A stretch of DNA of 64,000 bases from Enoplolaimus lenunculus (Eukaryota > Nematoda > Enoplea > Enoplida > Thoracostomopsidae). The notes under the pieces were generated by a model, which saw nothing but the letters and a program-made list of their open reading frames with translations, did no database searches and was not told the DNA's origin. Within the stretch, counting starts at the first letter, position 1; the number at the start of each line of letters is the position of its first letter. The position numbers and the translations under genes are program-made. The stretch spans positions 62,001 through 126,000 of the forward strand of contig JASANG010001630.1 of assembly GCA_030248215.1 (NCBI GenBank), in the 5' to 3' direction. Of the stretch, positions 38,801-53,800 are shown in pieces.

Positions 38801-41800
38801 CAAGTATAACCTTGCATTATCGCTCAAGCTATTGCCACAAGACAAATATTCGTTTAATTCAATGGATATTTGCAATACCGGATATATATCAGTAACGAAG
38901 GGCGGCGGAGGGCGGGTTAACAATAAATAACAGTTAGTAACCCAATAACAGGGGGGTACCGTCTAGTGAGGCCAAATAAACATCAACCTCCTATTATTCG
39001 TGTCACTACAGTATTACTTAAAACATCAAAAAAAATGCAAGCCTCAGCAAAAGTAACGCATTCGGAACACGTTGATGTTTAAGTGAGTGACAGGAGAAAT
39101 CCCTGAAAATATTTGCTGATAAAAAATTGTACAGATTCTGAGCCGCTCCGCCAGTTTTACGCAACGCTCGATTTAAGCAAATACATAAGCGGTAAAAGTG
39201 GACTGGCTATCTGTCACATCTGGCAAGCACCCGGTATGCTGATTGCAATTTTGGCACTCAACAAAATTGAAAATCGAAGTTTGTCAGGAGTTCTTGAGGT
39301 TCGTGGATTTTTATATCATTTTGTTAACTTAAGGAAACTATTAATTCGTAATTAGAATTTAACTTGTAATTAGAATTCTCGCACTATGCTTAAATTTTAA
39401 CCGAGCACTTTTGGTAAATATATACGCATCGTTTGGGGCCTACTGCTATGGCAGAAAGTCCTAAAGAATTGGCCAAAAATAAAATAAAACAATTATACTC
39501 GGTGGCAATATATTAAGCATTAATTAAGGCGTTTGTGTGTAAAGTTGAGCATATCTTCGAATCATATTTCAACAACTGTATAAACACGGATAATGCATAA
39601 TTTAAGTAACATTTTGTATTTTGACCAGATTAATAATTTAGGTTTAGGCACAGGCTTAGGCAAAGACTTTAAGCAAAATCGTCTGACATGGTACTTGCAT
39701 ATTGCGTTACCCCAGATTTTCGGGGGCCGGAAGGTATGTGCAAGTGGGTACAGCTATACGGCCCTGATTTTACCTGATTATGTTCTATATAAATAGTTAT
39801 ATAGAGTAAAAAGTATTTCGCAACGGTGTCACACTGTCATCCGATTTTATATTTTGCTCAAAATCCCCATTTGCACAACCTATCACACAGCTGCGGATCC
39901 AGACTTTTTTGGCGTAGGAGCGGGATTGCGAAAGTTATGAAACGCAATTTTTACAGTATGCTATATATCTGAAAATTTTCTGACGGGCACAAATTGTTAT
40001 TTAGAGACTTTACCATTTTTTATCACAAAAAATTATCTGATGTCCCCAGGCGCCCCTCCAACTCTGTATATGCTAGTGCTAACGAAGAATTGCATCTGCG
40101 CTCATGTCCAGGTTTCAATTTAGGTCTGAGTTGAAAAACGAGAACCTGAAACCGTGTGAAAAAAACCGAAAATGCTTTTTAAAAGTAATTTTTCAATTAT
40201 TCATATCGGTTTAGGTGCGCAATTGCGCAATCAATTGCTGTTGACAAATTTCAATTTGCAAAATCACCGTCAACATTTGCAAAACTTTTACGTTTATCTC
40301 AAATGAATTTTCACTGTTATACCCATCCCTTAAAATTGTCGAAATAAAACCGACGCCATTTAAACGTACGTATTGTAGCGAATACAATTTTTGCTTTTAC
40401 CGTTTGGCCAAAACCTCACCGCTTGGACCAAATGTTGTGAATAAAATATTGCCCAAAAATACACTGATTGTGCGCAACAATTGTGGTAAATAAAACAAAA
40501 TAGTTCTACTGTATTTCCGTATATTGAGGTTGTTCAGTGTATTGCGCAATCGCTCCCACCAATAAGCTTTGTTTTTACACTTATAACATTGAGTCATAGT
40601 AGAGTGCCCGGAACTCAACAGTGACGTGTTGTGCAGTGGCATAGTGTGAATTTCATTTCGAGAAGACATAAACATCATGTAAAAGTTTTTGTAACTCTAA
40701 TCTAGCGAACAACATGTTCCACAATGACAAGGTCTTCCAGAATGTAGGGGTTAATTTAAATCCTAATGGAAGACTCGTTCTTTGTATTCTCTCTGACAAC
40801 TCGGTGCAAAATATATCTCGTTTATGATATCCCTTGTGCACATGACCCTGGAGCCCTGGTGTTGTGCGTGAAGAAACTATAAAACGGTTTAAAGTGTATG
40901 AGATGAGATACCTAATTATGTTGATTTTATTTCTTTTGTTAAATTGTGTATTGCTGACGCACCTTTATGGGTCATACCGCCAAGCCAATGTTCATTCTGA
41001 AAGTTGTTTATATTTTGAACCAATTTAAAAAAACACTGAAACTGGCTCCCTCTGTGATTAACCGTATTGGAAAATAGTTTTGTAAAGCATTATCGTTTTC
41101 CTTACACTTTATACCTGGCCTTTGTAAAAATGTTGCTTTCGAAGATACGTTTCATTTCAGATAGAGGCGGATCCAAAAATTTCTGACAGGGGGGCTGGAA
41201 AATGTTATGAAACGCAAAAATTGTAAGGTAGGAAATTTATAATTTTATCACACAACTTGCTGCGGGTCAAATTGTAAAAAATTGTAAGGCAGGGACCTTA
41301 CCATTTTAACACAAAAAGATTTCTGAAGGATGGAGTACACCTCCGTCGCCCGCCTCTGGATCCGCTAGTGATTTCAAAGCTAACTGTATGGCTTTAACTC
41401 ATAATCCTGGTTGGTTTCAACGGATGTTTAAACATGAATGTTAAGCTATAGCCACTTATAATGTTTTGCGCTTGGACACCTTCCTGCCACACAATTAGGA
41501 TTAGGTTAGGAAAAACACCTACCAATGTAGGCTTACCTATGCCTAAGCCTAAAAGCATAAGCTTTAACCCCTTCTCACATTGAGTTGCCTGTAGGCAACT
41601 CAGTGCAGTGTATATACGTTAACTAGTATATATCGCCCTATGTTTAACAATTGCAACACGTATACATAGTACTAAATCACCACAAGACGTGAGATCCCCT
41701 CGGGCTCGAGCGTCAAGCTCCTATAGCTGAGTTGGTGATCGTATACGCCTCCCACTCCAGTCACTGGTGTTCGAATCCTAGCATAAAAGTACGTCTCAGG

Positions 41801-44800
41801 GGAAATAGAAAATATTCATGCGAGAAAGGGTTAATATAAGACTTTATCTAAGCCTGAGCCTTAACCTTACAGTGCGAAGTGTACGTAAGCAAAATGGTCT
41901 AGTACATTGGGAGCTGGCCCTATCCAGCTCACCTTGCTCGGAGGGACCCAAAAAAATTTGCAGGGGGGCATATATACAAGGGGTTTGATGACTTACGAGC
42001 ATGATTGAAAATTTTCTGAGGAGGCAAAATTTTTTTAAAATGACAGAATCAAAACACAAACCATTTTGTCGTTTACGTGATACATTTTTTAATTTTGATA
42101 TGCACAGCTGCAATAGTTTTTCTGAACACTGTACGCAGCAAACATTTTATAAAAAGCGGACGTTATCACTGCTCTAAAACAGTGTGAACAAGTAGTGGAA
42201 GTAACAAAAAGCACACGGTTCGAGAACACGCGTCGAAACATTCTTATATTGAAGATTTTTCTTACAGATTGACGCAAACTGCGTTCGCTAATCTTTGTAA
42301 AAGCTGTACAAATAATAATAATAAAACTTTTGTTTACTTAGTCCCGCCAAAACGTCAAGAGTTGAGTCTTGTTTACGACCGCATCTAATAAGCGATATCG
42401 GTATAGGGTCGTAACCATGATTTCATTTCTGGTGGTTATAACTTTATTGTTCACTCTACAGTTCACGCAGGTTATTCTAAAGCCTGTAAAAGCGTCCATT
42501 TTTCTTGCCCCTCTGAAAATTTTAGACACGGATACATTCCATATATTTCTCCCCTTGCACAGGTTTGCGCTACGGTGGTATAAACGACAGGAGAGATTCC
42601 GAGAAAATACGGTCGCTATCTCGAAGGTTTTTTAGGAATTATTAAAAAACGGCTCACTTCAAAAATAATATCTTCCCTGCGAAGTTTAAAGCATATTTTT
42701 TTTCGTTCAACTTTGAAATTTAAAACACTCTTGCTTTACACACCGCATGCAAAGCTAAAACAGTGTTGCTTGGCTTTCGGTCACAATTTGCTGCTGTTGC
42801 CGTAGATGCACAACTTTTGCACAAAATATGATAGAAGCACTCATCTTTTCAGGTAGCACTAGAAGTTAAAATTGAAATATTGTACGCCGAACAAATGTCT
42901 TGCTAATATGCAGCTGTGCTTGCTTTAATTCAAACTTTTGCAATATACAATGTATTCAATCGTAGTGCAGTCAATGGTGTAGAAACGCTATCATACTATT
43001 GCAGAAACTGTGCTTCTGTTTTGTCATTTTTCTAGTGTTTATATTGTAATGTTTATTCTTTGTCAACAGAGGGGGGTACAAAGTATGGAAATCCTGAAAA
43101 TTGTTTTTTGATGGGTGTGGCATGTGACTCTGGATTTTGGTTTGCAAAAATTTCAAAAAGTTAATTGTCGGCAGAATGCGTATCCGCGCAATAAATGTGA
43201 TATTTGTTTGCCGACAGTAGCGTTAAAACATTTTAAGCACCAAAGCTTAAAGACCAGTCCAAAACCAAAATTAAGGTTTCCGGCTAGGCAATGTTACGTT
43301 TAGGGCCGTAAGGGTAGTATAAGCATATTACCTAAAAGCTTATGCCTCAGCCAGCAACGAATCTATGATTATCTGGTGGAGGATCTGAGGCTGGATATTT
43401 CCTATATAGATGTAGATATCCTGATACGAGAGAAATAGTCCGTATGCGTTAGTCCATGGTTTGCGCTGACTCAAAATTTACAGTTCGTCCCTAATATTGC
43501 GCTTAGCGGCAACACGTTTTAAGGCAACCAGGAGTTCTATCAAGTGGAATTAGGGGCTAAACTATCACGAGCAAAGGGAACAAGAGGTGTAGGCATCGAT
43601 CCCGGGCGGGATCTTTCCTAAACCCGTCGATGGCATCAACGTAAAGAAAAGTCAAAAGAAGCCTAGTCAATGCAAAAACAAATTCTGTAGCCCAAGCATA
43701 CCCTGTACTATTCCTATGGCCCTGCCTGTACTGCTTGTTTTTGCATAACTTGACTGCATCGATCTCATGAAAATTTTAATACCAGTCAAGGCTAACATCG
43801 TAGTTCTATATCACAAAAGTCATAATTGTCAATTTCAATTATCTGGCAAAATTTGGAAGGGCATAATTAGTTCGCCGTAGTTCTATATCACAAAAGTCAT
43901 AATTGTCAATTTCAATTATCTGGCAAAATTTGGAAGGGCATAATTAGTTCGCCGCAGTTCTATATCACAAAAGTCATAATTGTCAATTTCAATTATCTGG
44001 CAAAATTTGGAAGGGCATAATTAGTTCGCCGTAGTTCTATATCACAAAAGTCATAATTGTCAATTTCAATTATCTGGCAAAATTTGGAAGGGCATAATTA
44101 GTTCGCCGTAGTTCTATATCACAAAAGTCATAATTGTCAATTTCAATTATCTGGCAAAATTTGGAAGGGCATAATTAGTTCGCCGCAGTTCTATATCACA
44201 AAAGTCATAATTGTCAATTTCAATTATCTGGCAAAATTTGGAAGGGCATAATTAGTTCGCCAGGTTACTTTGATCATTATACCTCGAAAGCAGTAAAGCT
44301 TCTGGTCTGTTTTTCTGCAGCTACTTGCAAGGGCTACTACAAGCAATCATTTATTTAGTTAAATATTCCCTGCAATTCGCCAGAGTTCTAGAACACTGCA
44401 CAACTACGAGAATTTATAGCTTTCTGAGTTGCATTAATCAATATGCAATGCATAGTGCAGTAGATAGCTTGCCTTGACGCTCTGTTATAATTGCTTTTTT
44501 GCAACTGCAACAGTTCCGACTTTGTGACAACAGATGGTCATTTTTTGCTGAATTTAATATTTTATTCGGGGTCTTTTGAAAATGCGTTTTACAGCGGTTT
44601 CTTTTATCCCAGTGAGAACTGTGTTCTATATACCGAACCCTGTAGTAGTGGTCATTGTTAAGATATTTAGTAGCAGTGCCGTAGTTAATACCTCCCGTAC
44701 TCCAATTGGCGAAACACGGAACACTCAAGGAATCCCTAAGAAAAATTAGCGAATTTTTACGGAAAACTTATAATTTGTGCTTTTTTATTAAAATTATTTT

Positions 44801-47800
44801 TAACTTTTCGCTAGAGAACAATAGCTATGTATTCTTTAAACTCATTTTCTATATATTTTAACGGTCAGGGCCGATCAAATTAACTTTGTGAGAAGCAGCT
44901 CACACACTAAACACCTGAGCCTGGTGAAATTTTAAATGTTTTAACTGATTCTAAACTTCACATCGTCCTTTTCCTAAGTCTGCAATTGACCGATCCTTGA
45001 ACCAACTTACCGTTAATCGGTTTTATAAATTTTTAAAATATTTCGTTATAAACACTCTTCGGCGAATAGTAAGCGATAAGTCGGGCTATTCTAAAAGCAC
45101 CGGGTCTCCTGTCTAACATAAGCAGCTGTATTGTCAACTCTGTGTACCACCTTTTCACCAGTTAGCAGTACTAGGTTTTCAAACATGCGAACGACGACAG
45201 CTGCAGATTTAAAATTTTGCACTGTTTCACGGCAAATACCATCCTGAAACATGCTAAACTTCGATGCTTACCATTTCTCTGATCAAAATTTACCTATCCT
45301 ATTAATCACCAGTTAGCAAAAGGTATTGTAATCTTCGAGCGAACGCTTAGGCTTTATCTTTGGCGTATCCTTACAGGATCGACTGGTGAGCTTTGAAATT
45401 CAGCCCAGAGCTGAAAAATTCAGATCAGCTGCTGCTGTTGTGCGCTTGTTAGAAAACCTGTCAATGCAAACTTGCGATAGGTTCTACACACATTTGAGAA
45501 TTTGGGCAAAACTGTCTTTCGTGACCACATAGAAATTTAAATTTTTTTAATCTTTTAATATATTTCAGTGATATGTACCGACCGGCGAATACCGGTGGTG
45601 GTGAGAGAGGAACGACTACAATGTCGGATCCCGGTAATTCGGCAACAAACAGTCCTAGCGGCGTTCAGCCGCCACAAGTCCTTCGTGCCCCGGAATTTGT
45701 GACCGTTCGTGAACGACAAGTTGCCCGTTTGGACGTCAAACTTGCCGGCAAACCGTATCCTTCAGTTGAATGGTTTAAAGATTCAACTCCCATCCGAGAT
45801 TCGTCAAAATATAAACTTTTAGTTTCCAACGACGGCGTTCATTCGTTGTTAATTAATATGGTTCAAGTTACCGATCAAGGAACTTATGTGTGTTTGGCTC
45901 GAAATCCAGGTGGTGAAGCGAAACTTGTGGTCACATTGGCCGTACAAGGTACGCCTTTTCCGTTTGTATTTTTGGTCGTTGTTTAGTTTTTCGTTCATAA
46001 TGATAGCCAAATCGCAAGGGCGAATCCAGAAAAAAGTTTAAGTGGGGGGCTACAGGCAAGGAATCACGGAACCGATACGATACTTTTACGAATACATTTA
46101 ATTGGCGCTGTCCAAATCCAAACATTTGCTAGTTTATGTTTCACATAACGTTTTGCATAATACAAAGAGGTTCACAAACATTCAATGACCATTTCCATGA
46201 ATTCGCCCCTGTAAAGCGAAAATATCAGTTAAAACTCCAAACGTAACATTGACCGAATGTCTGATGAATGAGCTGACCTGTTTCAACAGTGATTTGCTTA
46301 ACTTAGTCAAAATTCAAACTGAAAGTTTTCACCAATAAGGTTTTTTTTAAAATTTAATGTCAAACCAATAACATAGCTTCATACAGATAATACTGAGCAC
46401 GCAATTTAAAAAGTTGGAGCGTTCCTTTTTAACACATGACTGCTTTCTTTGGTTATATGTTTAATGAATGACTTGAATATTTCTAATAGCAATTTACTGA
46501 ATTTTGATCCGGACCCGAAGTGACAATATTCAGTAATTGAAATTTTCAAAATATAACCTAAACGCAGTAATTTGGCCAATGACAATAGTTCCTTTGTGTA
46601 GAAATTGAGGTTAAAACAAAAGACTCTGACTAAGACACTGAAATAATTGATTAATTGTGCAATATTTTTTATAGCAAATCAAAAAAATTCTGCACCACAG
46701 TTTGTTGAAAAATTTCAATCTGTCGTTATTGAACCTGGACAATCGTTGGCGTTACGGTGTAAAGCGGCTGGAAATCCGGCTCCACAGTTAACATGGATGC
46801 GCGAGCAGACAACGCTCACCCCAGGACAGCCTTATAAGTAAGATTTGGAATAGTATTTTTTCTTTCACTGGATTGTGATTTAGTACTCGGACAAGGTTCA
46901 CAAAAATGTTTATCATTACAAGGTTGGCTCTTTATCACAGAAAGCATTTGAAACCGTCATTTTTCTAGTTTTTCCGAAATTAGGAGAGATACAATTTTAT
47001 GTTACCCCAACTCACTAAAAATATGCTTAGAATAAGGTAAAAACTGATGCCGAATTAAGTGTCCGTTTTACTTACTATGGTGCTTGGCACAGTTTTACTT
47101 AATTTTAAACAAACGCAAAATTTTTAGCTTTACATTTACTTAGTTAATCAGCAAATAACAGCAGCAGTTTTACTTATTTACATTATTTCAGCAAGGATTT
47201 ACTAATTAGTACATTTATACTTAAAAAAATCAGTGAAATAAAACTATTAAAGTATTTTTTAAATAGAACGTTTTTACAGAGTATGTATCACAAGTGTTTC
47301 AGAATTGAAAGTCAAGGCGGAGAGTCAACGTTATACATCGAAAACGCAAAAACTGAAGATAGCGGATGGTATCAGTGCACTGCAGTAAACGCTGGAGGAA
47401 CTGCAACACTGAGAGGTCGTATTAGTGTACAAGCGAAACAGCCGTTCGGTGTGAAACAGATTTATGACGAGTAAGCATTCAAAATCAAAATTGGCATCCA
47501 ATCTTCTTGCAACGATCTTTTAAGCTAACGTTTGAAAATGTTATAAACTGAAACCAAGTTTCAAAATTGTTTTTAAAAGGTGGCAGAACGGCTATGCTTA
47601 AGCTGTTACAATAATAATCAAGCAAAATCAAGTGTGTCAACTGTCACTAAAACAAGAAATTGTATGGTTAGTTTATTTGGTCGGCCAAGAATCTGTTCTT
47701 CCAGGCAGTTGTCCGACAAAAAACTTCAAACCAATTTGTGTTGCATTTTGAGTTTTAAATTTACTAATACAGAAGTTACAAGACCGATTACCAACTGGTG

Positions 47801-50800
47801 ATAAGTTCAACAATCAAAACCTTCTGTGCAGCAGCGGACAGATAGAAAATTAGCTTAATTTCAGAGGAGCAACGACATATGATCAAAAAGAAATAGTCAA
47901 CTTACGGCACGTAGAACGTGCACGACCACCTATTCGACATGAAGAACCAGAAGCTGAAATAGTAGCGCCACAATTCCAAACGCAACCTCAAAGTGTCTCT
48001 GGTTTGCGCGAGGGTCAATCGGCGCATTTAGAATGCCGCCTTGTGCCGATTAATGATCCACATTTGAAAGTCATATGGTTAAAAAACGGGAAACCTTTGA
48101 AAGCCAGTAAGCATGAATGTTGTATTTTAACGCACGCAGTACATTTTTGCAGCAATAGTGGTGGTAATAGAAAAATTTTAACTTCTCAATAGAAAAATTT
48201 TAACTTCCCTAAGAAAACTTTTAATTCGGTTTTTAAATAACCTAAAGTCAACACATATTCTTCCAAAAATTTCTTGATCCCCATAGCATGTTGAGCTAGA
48301 TACGGGTCTGCGTAATAATCTAAATAAAATCGTATTTAACGAACTAAAGTTGTTTAAGAAAACAAAAACTTATGAGAATTAAGGTAAAAAATCAGACTAA
48401 GGGTATCCCTAACTTAGGAATGGCTTAGAATTCATACGATTTAAATAGTGGGTCTTGTCGTTCTGTACCGGCTAGCAAAGCCGGGTGTGCTCCCAAGTGT
48501 TCACATCTGTAAAATTAACGCTATTTTGACAAAATTTTTAAAATTGCAGTTTGCATAATAATTTAGATTTTTGCAATAAGTCCCATGTCCGGAACGTCAA
48601 CAAAAGCATATTTGTTTTACACAACCATGCGCGCTTGTACAGCATTAGGACGGTGCTTTAATTTTGAAAACTTAAATTTCATTTCTGGCCCAAAACTTTG
48701 GCGCCCTAGAAAGTTTTCAACCTTGTTTGTAAGTCAAAGAACACCCTTGTATACCCTCCACAAAATTTTTTAGCCTTCCTTTGTATATGCAATTTTCAGG
48801 TTCTCGAGTATCAACCATGTTTGATTTCGGATACGCAACGCTCGACATTACGTCTGTGGCACCAGAAGACACCGGGACCTATACGTGTCTTGCAGCAAAC
48901 CAGTTGGGAGAAGCTCAAGCTTCTGCCAACGTGCAAGTCAATGGTACGTTTTGTATGCCCTTTACATTAATAGACAAATCCAAAATATTGAAAACATTTA
49001 TAAATTTAAAGTTTAAGTTACAGATGTTCTAGCTAAAACAATGCTAGAATAGATTAGAGAGTGGAGATTTTACCGCTCTAGCATCTAGGCTTTAAGGATA
49101 TTTACAGTTTTTTGAATTTAAAATTCTATCCATTGAACATTTATCAAGGGTAGTGATTTTTCTTTATCAGATATATGCGCAAAAATCTATTTCACTGTAT
49201 TAGTAAAAAAGAAACAATTGCTAAATCTGCATCCAGTCAATCTTCTGAAATACAAAGACCTGCCCTGGTATTCTCAACGCAAACTGAAAATATATTAACG
49301 TTGAGTAGAATAACAATAAGTCAGCATGGCAGCATCCAAAACACATTTCAGTATAAAATATTGTATTGTGGAAATTTTTACACTTAAATTTAAATGTGAC
49401 ACAGTAAAAATTTAAAATTTTACTTAATTTAAAAAGCAGATTTCGTCAACTGATATTCGTTCAATTCATTTTTATTCGTTCAATTCATTTTATAGAACCA
49501 GTCAATCCAACCCAAAAAGTATGCAAAGCAAAATATAAGCTGCTAATTGCACATTACTGACTTAAATTCAAATCAGTGGCGAATCCAGGGGGGGCGGAAT
49601 GCATTGCCATAAGCGCTATGCTCGTGAATATTTTGCCATACAATGTGTTCCACTAAAAGTCTAAACTGTTTGTATTTGCTCTTTCGGCACAATTTTCAAC
49701 TGTCGAATATTCAAATATTTACCAGACACGCGGTACAAATTGCAAAAAAGTTAGAAAAAGAAAAGAAGTATTATTCAGAACCAGAAACCTATGGATTCGC
49801 TAATATTTAATTTAAATTCGAATTTACAATGTGAAAGAGATGCAAAAAATCTGCTAAGTGCATATAAACCAACAATTGCTGGTACAGCGTCAAGCTATGT
49901 TGTCAATATGTTAGTAATACTTCATGCATCTGTTTTATTCGTTTTAAATATTGCGTGATTTTACTGACTGAGTTGCAGAGATATGATTTGATTTTGTTTT
50001 GGACATTTTAAAAACCTACCTCGCAGTTAACAGGTAGAATAGCCACCATTTCAGCGTATTACTTCGCAGCAAAGTTATTCGGATTTTTTAACAGCAAAAC
50101 TTAACTTAAGTCATGTTTCTGCAACCCAACCAATGCTTTGTGTATAATTCACTGAATAAAGGTGGATATATTTAGCAAGAATTTGACATTTCAATGCTTA
50201 TTAACTATAAATACAAAATACGTCATACTGTGGAAATTTCTTAGCGTTCCAATTACCACGGTCTATAATACGAATGCCTTATCTTTAAGAAAATAACATT
50301 TTTCATTGTTCTTACAAGTAAGTTCGCAACTGAAACTGTTTAGTAAAACCATAGCAAGCATTTCATGTATATATTTTGGTTGATTGTCCACGTCTCTTGC
50401 ATGTTTCTTGGTAATATGTTTAAACTGTGTCTGAGCATGAGGTCCTTTAACAGGTATAACTTTGGGGGCCTTGGATACCCCAGCCGCGTTACAGGTAGTC
50501 GTTACTTGGTAGTTTTAAGATTGAAACGTTTTTTCTGACTTCAAATGTTGGTTTCGCAGCGCACAAATATCAGATTCGCCTACATCATTACTAACTCATA
50601 GCTGTTCCACTAACCATTCGTTTCCACTTGCTTCTTCTGTGTATTTGACAAGTATCACATTTACAGCCGACGCTCGAATCATCACAAGTTCTTTGCTCAG
50701 CGCAGAAGCGACAGATTCCTTCATTGCCTTGGAGAAACGTCGACAAAATGCGGCGAAACGCGGCTCTGCCAGCCCTCGGCATTTGCCTTACATGGTCACC

Positions 50801-53800
50801 CGTTCCGCTGATCAACCTACCCCTAGTCCTGCAGCAGACGATTCCAAAAACCCTGGTGTATCAACGAAAAACTCGTCATTTTTTGGTTTATCGTTCTCAT
50901 AGCGTTGCTGTATTGTTTGTGTTCATGTTGAAAACGCAAATATTCTTTTTTTTTGATAGTTCAGTATTTTGTTTGATCTATTTTTTACGCGAATTTTTGC
51001 AATTTCAATTCGAATTTTTTTAGGTTGGCAATCAAAGAACAACGAAAAATTTCACATATTTCGATTTTATTGTTTTCATAGCGGTTGCTGTGTGGTTTGA
51101 TTTAATGTTAAACATGCAAAAATTCTATTTTTGGTAGTTTTAAGTACTTTCGTTCGATCGTTTTCAACTTGAATTTGTCCATATTTCAACTAAAATTTGT
51201 TTTCAAATTTGGAATCGAAGAATCAGTATGAAAAATTAGCCGTCTTCGGTTCATAGTTATCATGGCGTTGTTTTGTTGTTTGCTTCGCTTTTAGAGAATG
51301 CAAAAAATCTATTTTTGTAGTAAAGTATTATACTAGGCATTTTCATGGATGAATTTATCCAATTTTAACAGAAATCTATTTTCAAGTACGGAATCGGTCC
51401 AGCTACTTTCGGGTAGAAACTACATTGGGTTCATATTTCATGGTAAATTCTGCTTAAACAAAACTACAAACTTTGAACTAAGTAGAATCAGTTGCGCTTC
51501 ATGTCAACGATTTTAACTCATACCTCGGCCAGTATCAAAAGTTTGAAATTGACAATGGTGATAGTTCAAGTATTTTGCGTGCTGTTTGAGCAGGTTATAT
51601 GTTGGATGCCGTTGGGTTAACATTTGATTTGCATATTTCAAATGCGTAAATTGTTATAAAACTAACAAAATTTTCAATGTTTTTTAAAATGAGACTATAA
51701 GCCGAAGAAATCGTGACAAAATTTATTCATTTTAAAAAAATCTTGGCTACTAATAACCTTGCCTAAAAAGCGCAGATAAGGTAAAAGTATTTGAAGTTCT
51801 CAAACGCTGAAAAAATTAATTAATACTTAATCGAATGAAAAACGTAATATAACTCTTCTCATACCTGAATCTGGAAATCTATAGTCCACCATAGGAATAC
51901 CTGGTCTAAAGGAAAGCTCTTTTGGCATAGCGCTGGTTTCTTGTTCAAGTTATTTTTTAAGTTTGAGTTCAACATTCTTTGGTTTTTATGTGTTATGTTT
52001 CAATTGTGAACAGCCATTGTACGTTGACTTCTGCGGTATTGCTTATAGTCTCATGATGTGCTGTCACTATTTATATTTATATTTTCTCGTTCTATTCATT
52101 AAATAATTGTGTTGTATATAATTTGCAACCAATGTATTTAACAGGGCCGCTACAGTAGTATAAGCATATTACTAAACCTAACCCTAAACGTAAGCGTAAG
52201 AATGAGCTAATACCTAAGCCTAATCGTAAACCTGAGCAAAAAATTTGTGTAAAGCTAAACGTGTCCAACTGCAGTCAATGCAGTAAAAGGTTCCACCCCT
52301 GATCTGTACATGGGCAGAATTTGCAAATTAATCGCAATGTTTTCCAGAGTGAAAAGTATGATGATGTTTATACTGAAATCATTGAGTGCAAGTACCACAT
52401 TAAAATTCAGCTGGTCTTTTGATCCGCTAAACAAATCACTCGTAACGAAATAAAGGCCACGAAAACAGATTGTACATCTAAATCTGATATTATTTTTAGC
52501 CTTGGATCAAAATTACATTTAATTTATCAAACCAAGACTTCAGTACCAGAATTGGTGTTACATGTTATTCAAAATTTAAAAATCAGTAATTAATTTTATT
52601 AGATCGATCAGGTGTGAATATCACATTCTGTTGTGTTTAATGTTTGAATTTTTCCTTTCTGTCGTACTGAAGTGGTATTCTCTCATGATTTTAAACCTTT
52701 ATTTTGCTAATATAGCAACCGTAATTCGACTTGCTTAGATATCTCTAGTCATATTCTTAGTTGTGTGTAGTACTATTACCGGTTGCTGATAGATATTGTA
52801 AACGTCGAATGAACGATTAGGCTTAGTGGAATGATTGGTAAGGTTTCAAACTTAGCACATTTTTTCATTTCATCGGTTCTATTTTGGAGCAGAAATACAA
52901 TCAGGAGGTGCTACAGTTTGCTTGCTTGAAACCTTAAAAACTGGTGACAAATGCTGTACACATAGTTGAGAATAATTTGAGGTGCCTAGTCGATTTAGCT
53001 CGTAAATATTGGACACGACTTGTATATATCTTTTTTAGCTTTGATTTATGATTTAAACATGTAAAATTTCAGCTTATTCATAAAAACAGCATTTTTGTGT
53101 CACAAACGTCAACTTTTTCATCCAGATAAAACGGTATAAGATGCAGTACACACATGCACTGATCAGTGGCTGATTCAGGATTTCCCGGTGTGGGCGGATA
53201 CCTTTTGTTTTCCGAGAAATTTTGTTTCCGAGAAATTTTATAGTTTTGAACCGCGTTTTTTGCAAATTAATCTTTATTGAAGATTGTTGATTTACGTCGA
53301 ACGTGCAAAATTTTTGAATTTTGAGGTATAACCTCTCCTTATTGTTTACCTACTTAACTAGAAGACACATTTAGAGGTTTGTGTGAACTATTTGTATCGA
53401 GAAATTTTACAGTACGGTGGGACCTGTGCGGAGATACATCCCCACCCCCCCCCAAAATATGTTACTGGTAGTGATACAAAAAAAGTCTTGATACAAACCA
53501 GTGATCAAACTTTGTGACATATACTTCGCCACTTCGTCATTGCAGACTTAGAAATTTGACAACATTGAAGACTACATTTTAAACGGGAAGTGTTAATTTT
53601 TTCGGCTTATTCTAGCATGGATTAAATCATCGCATTATTCTGACGCAGCTAAACCAGATATTTGCGGTTTCTTTAACGTTACTTAAGCGCAACTCAAAGC
53701 TGCAGTATATCATGTCGTCATTCTAGACCTTGCTATATAGGTTTGTCTCTAGTATTTCTTTCTTTTAATGCATTTTTTACTTTCTTATGGATACATTGCT

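Noticed and set aside
40397-40841. Minus-strand gene with a CxxC motif
   Set aside because: The two frames overlap in different registers with no identifiable domain, start context or splice sites.
41720-41790. Functional tRNA gene
   Set aside because: A- and B-boxes are present but the acceptor and anticodon stems do not pair well. A SINE head fits better.
43799-44260. CRISPR-like array
   Set aside because: The whole 77-bp unit is repeated with no variable spacers, and the context is a eukaryotic intron.
47280-47302. Upstream acceptor for exon 18
   Set aside because: Using the AG at 47279 shifts the frame and destroys the Ig9 second half. The acceptor ending at 47302 restores it.
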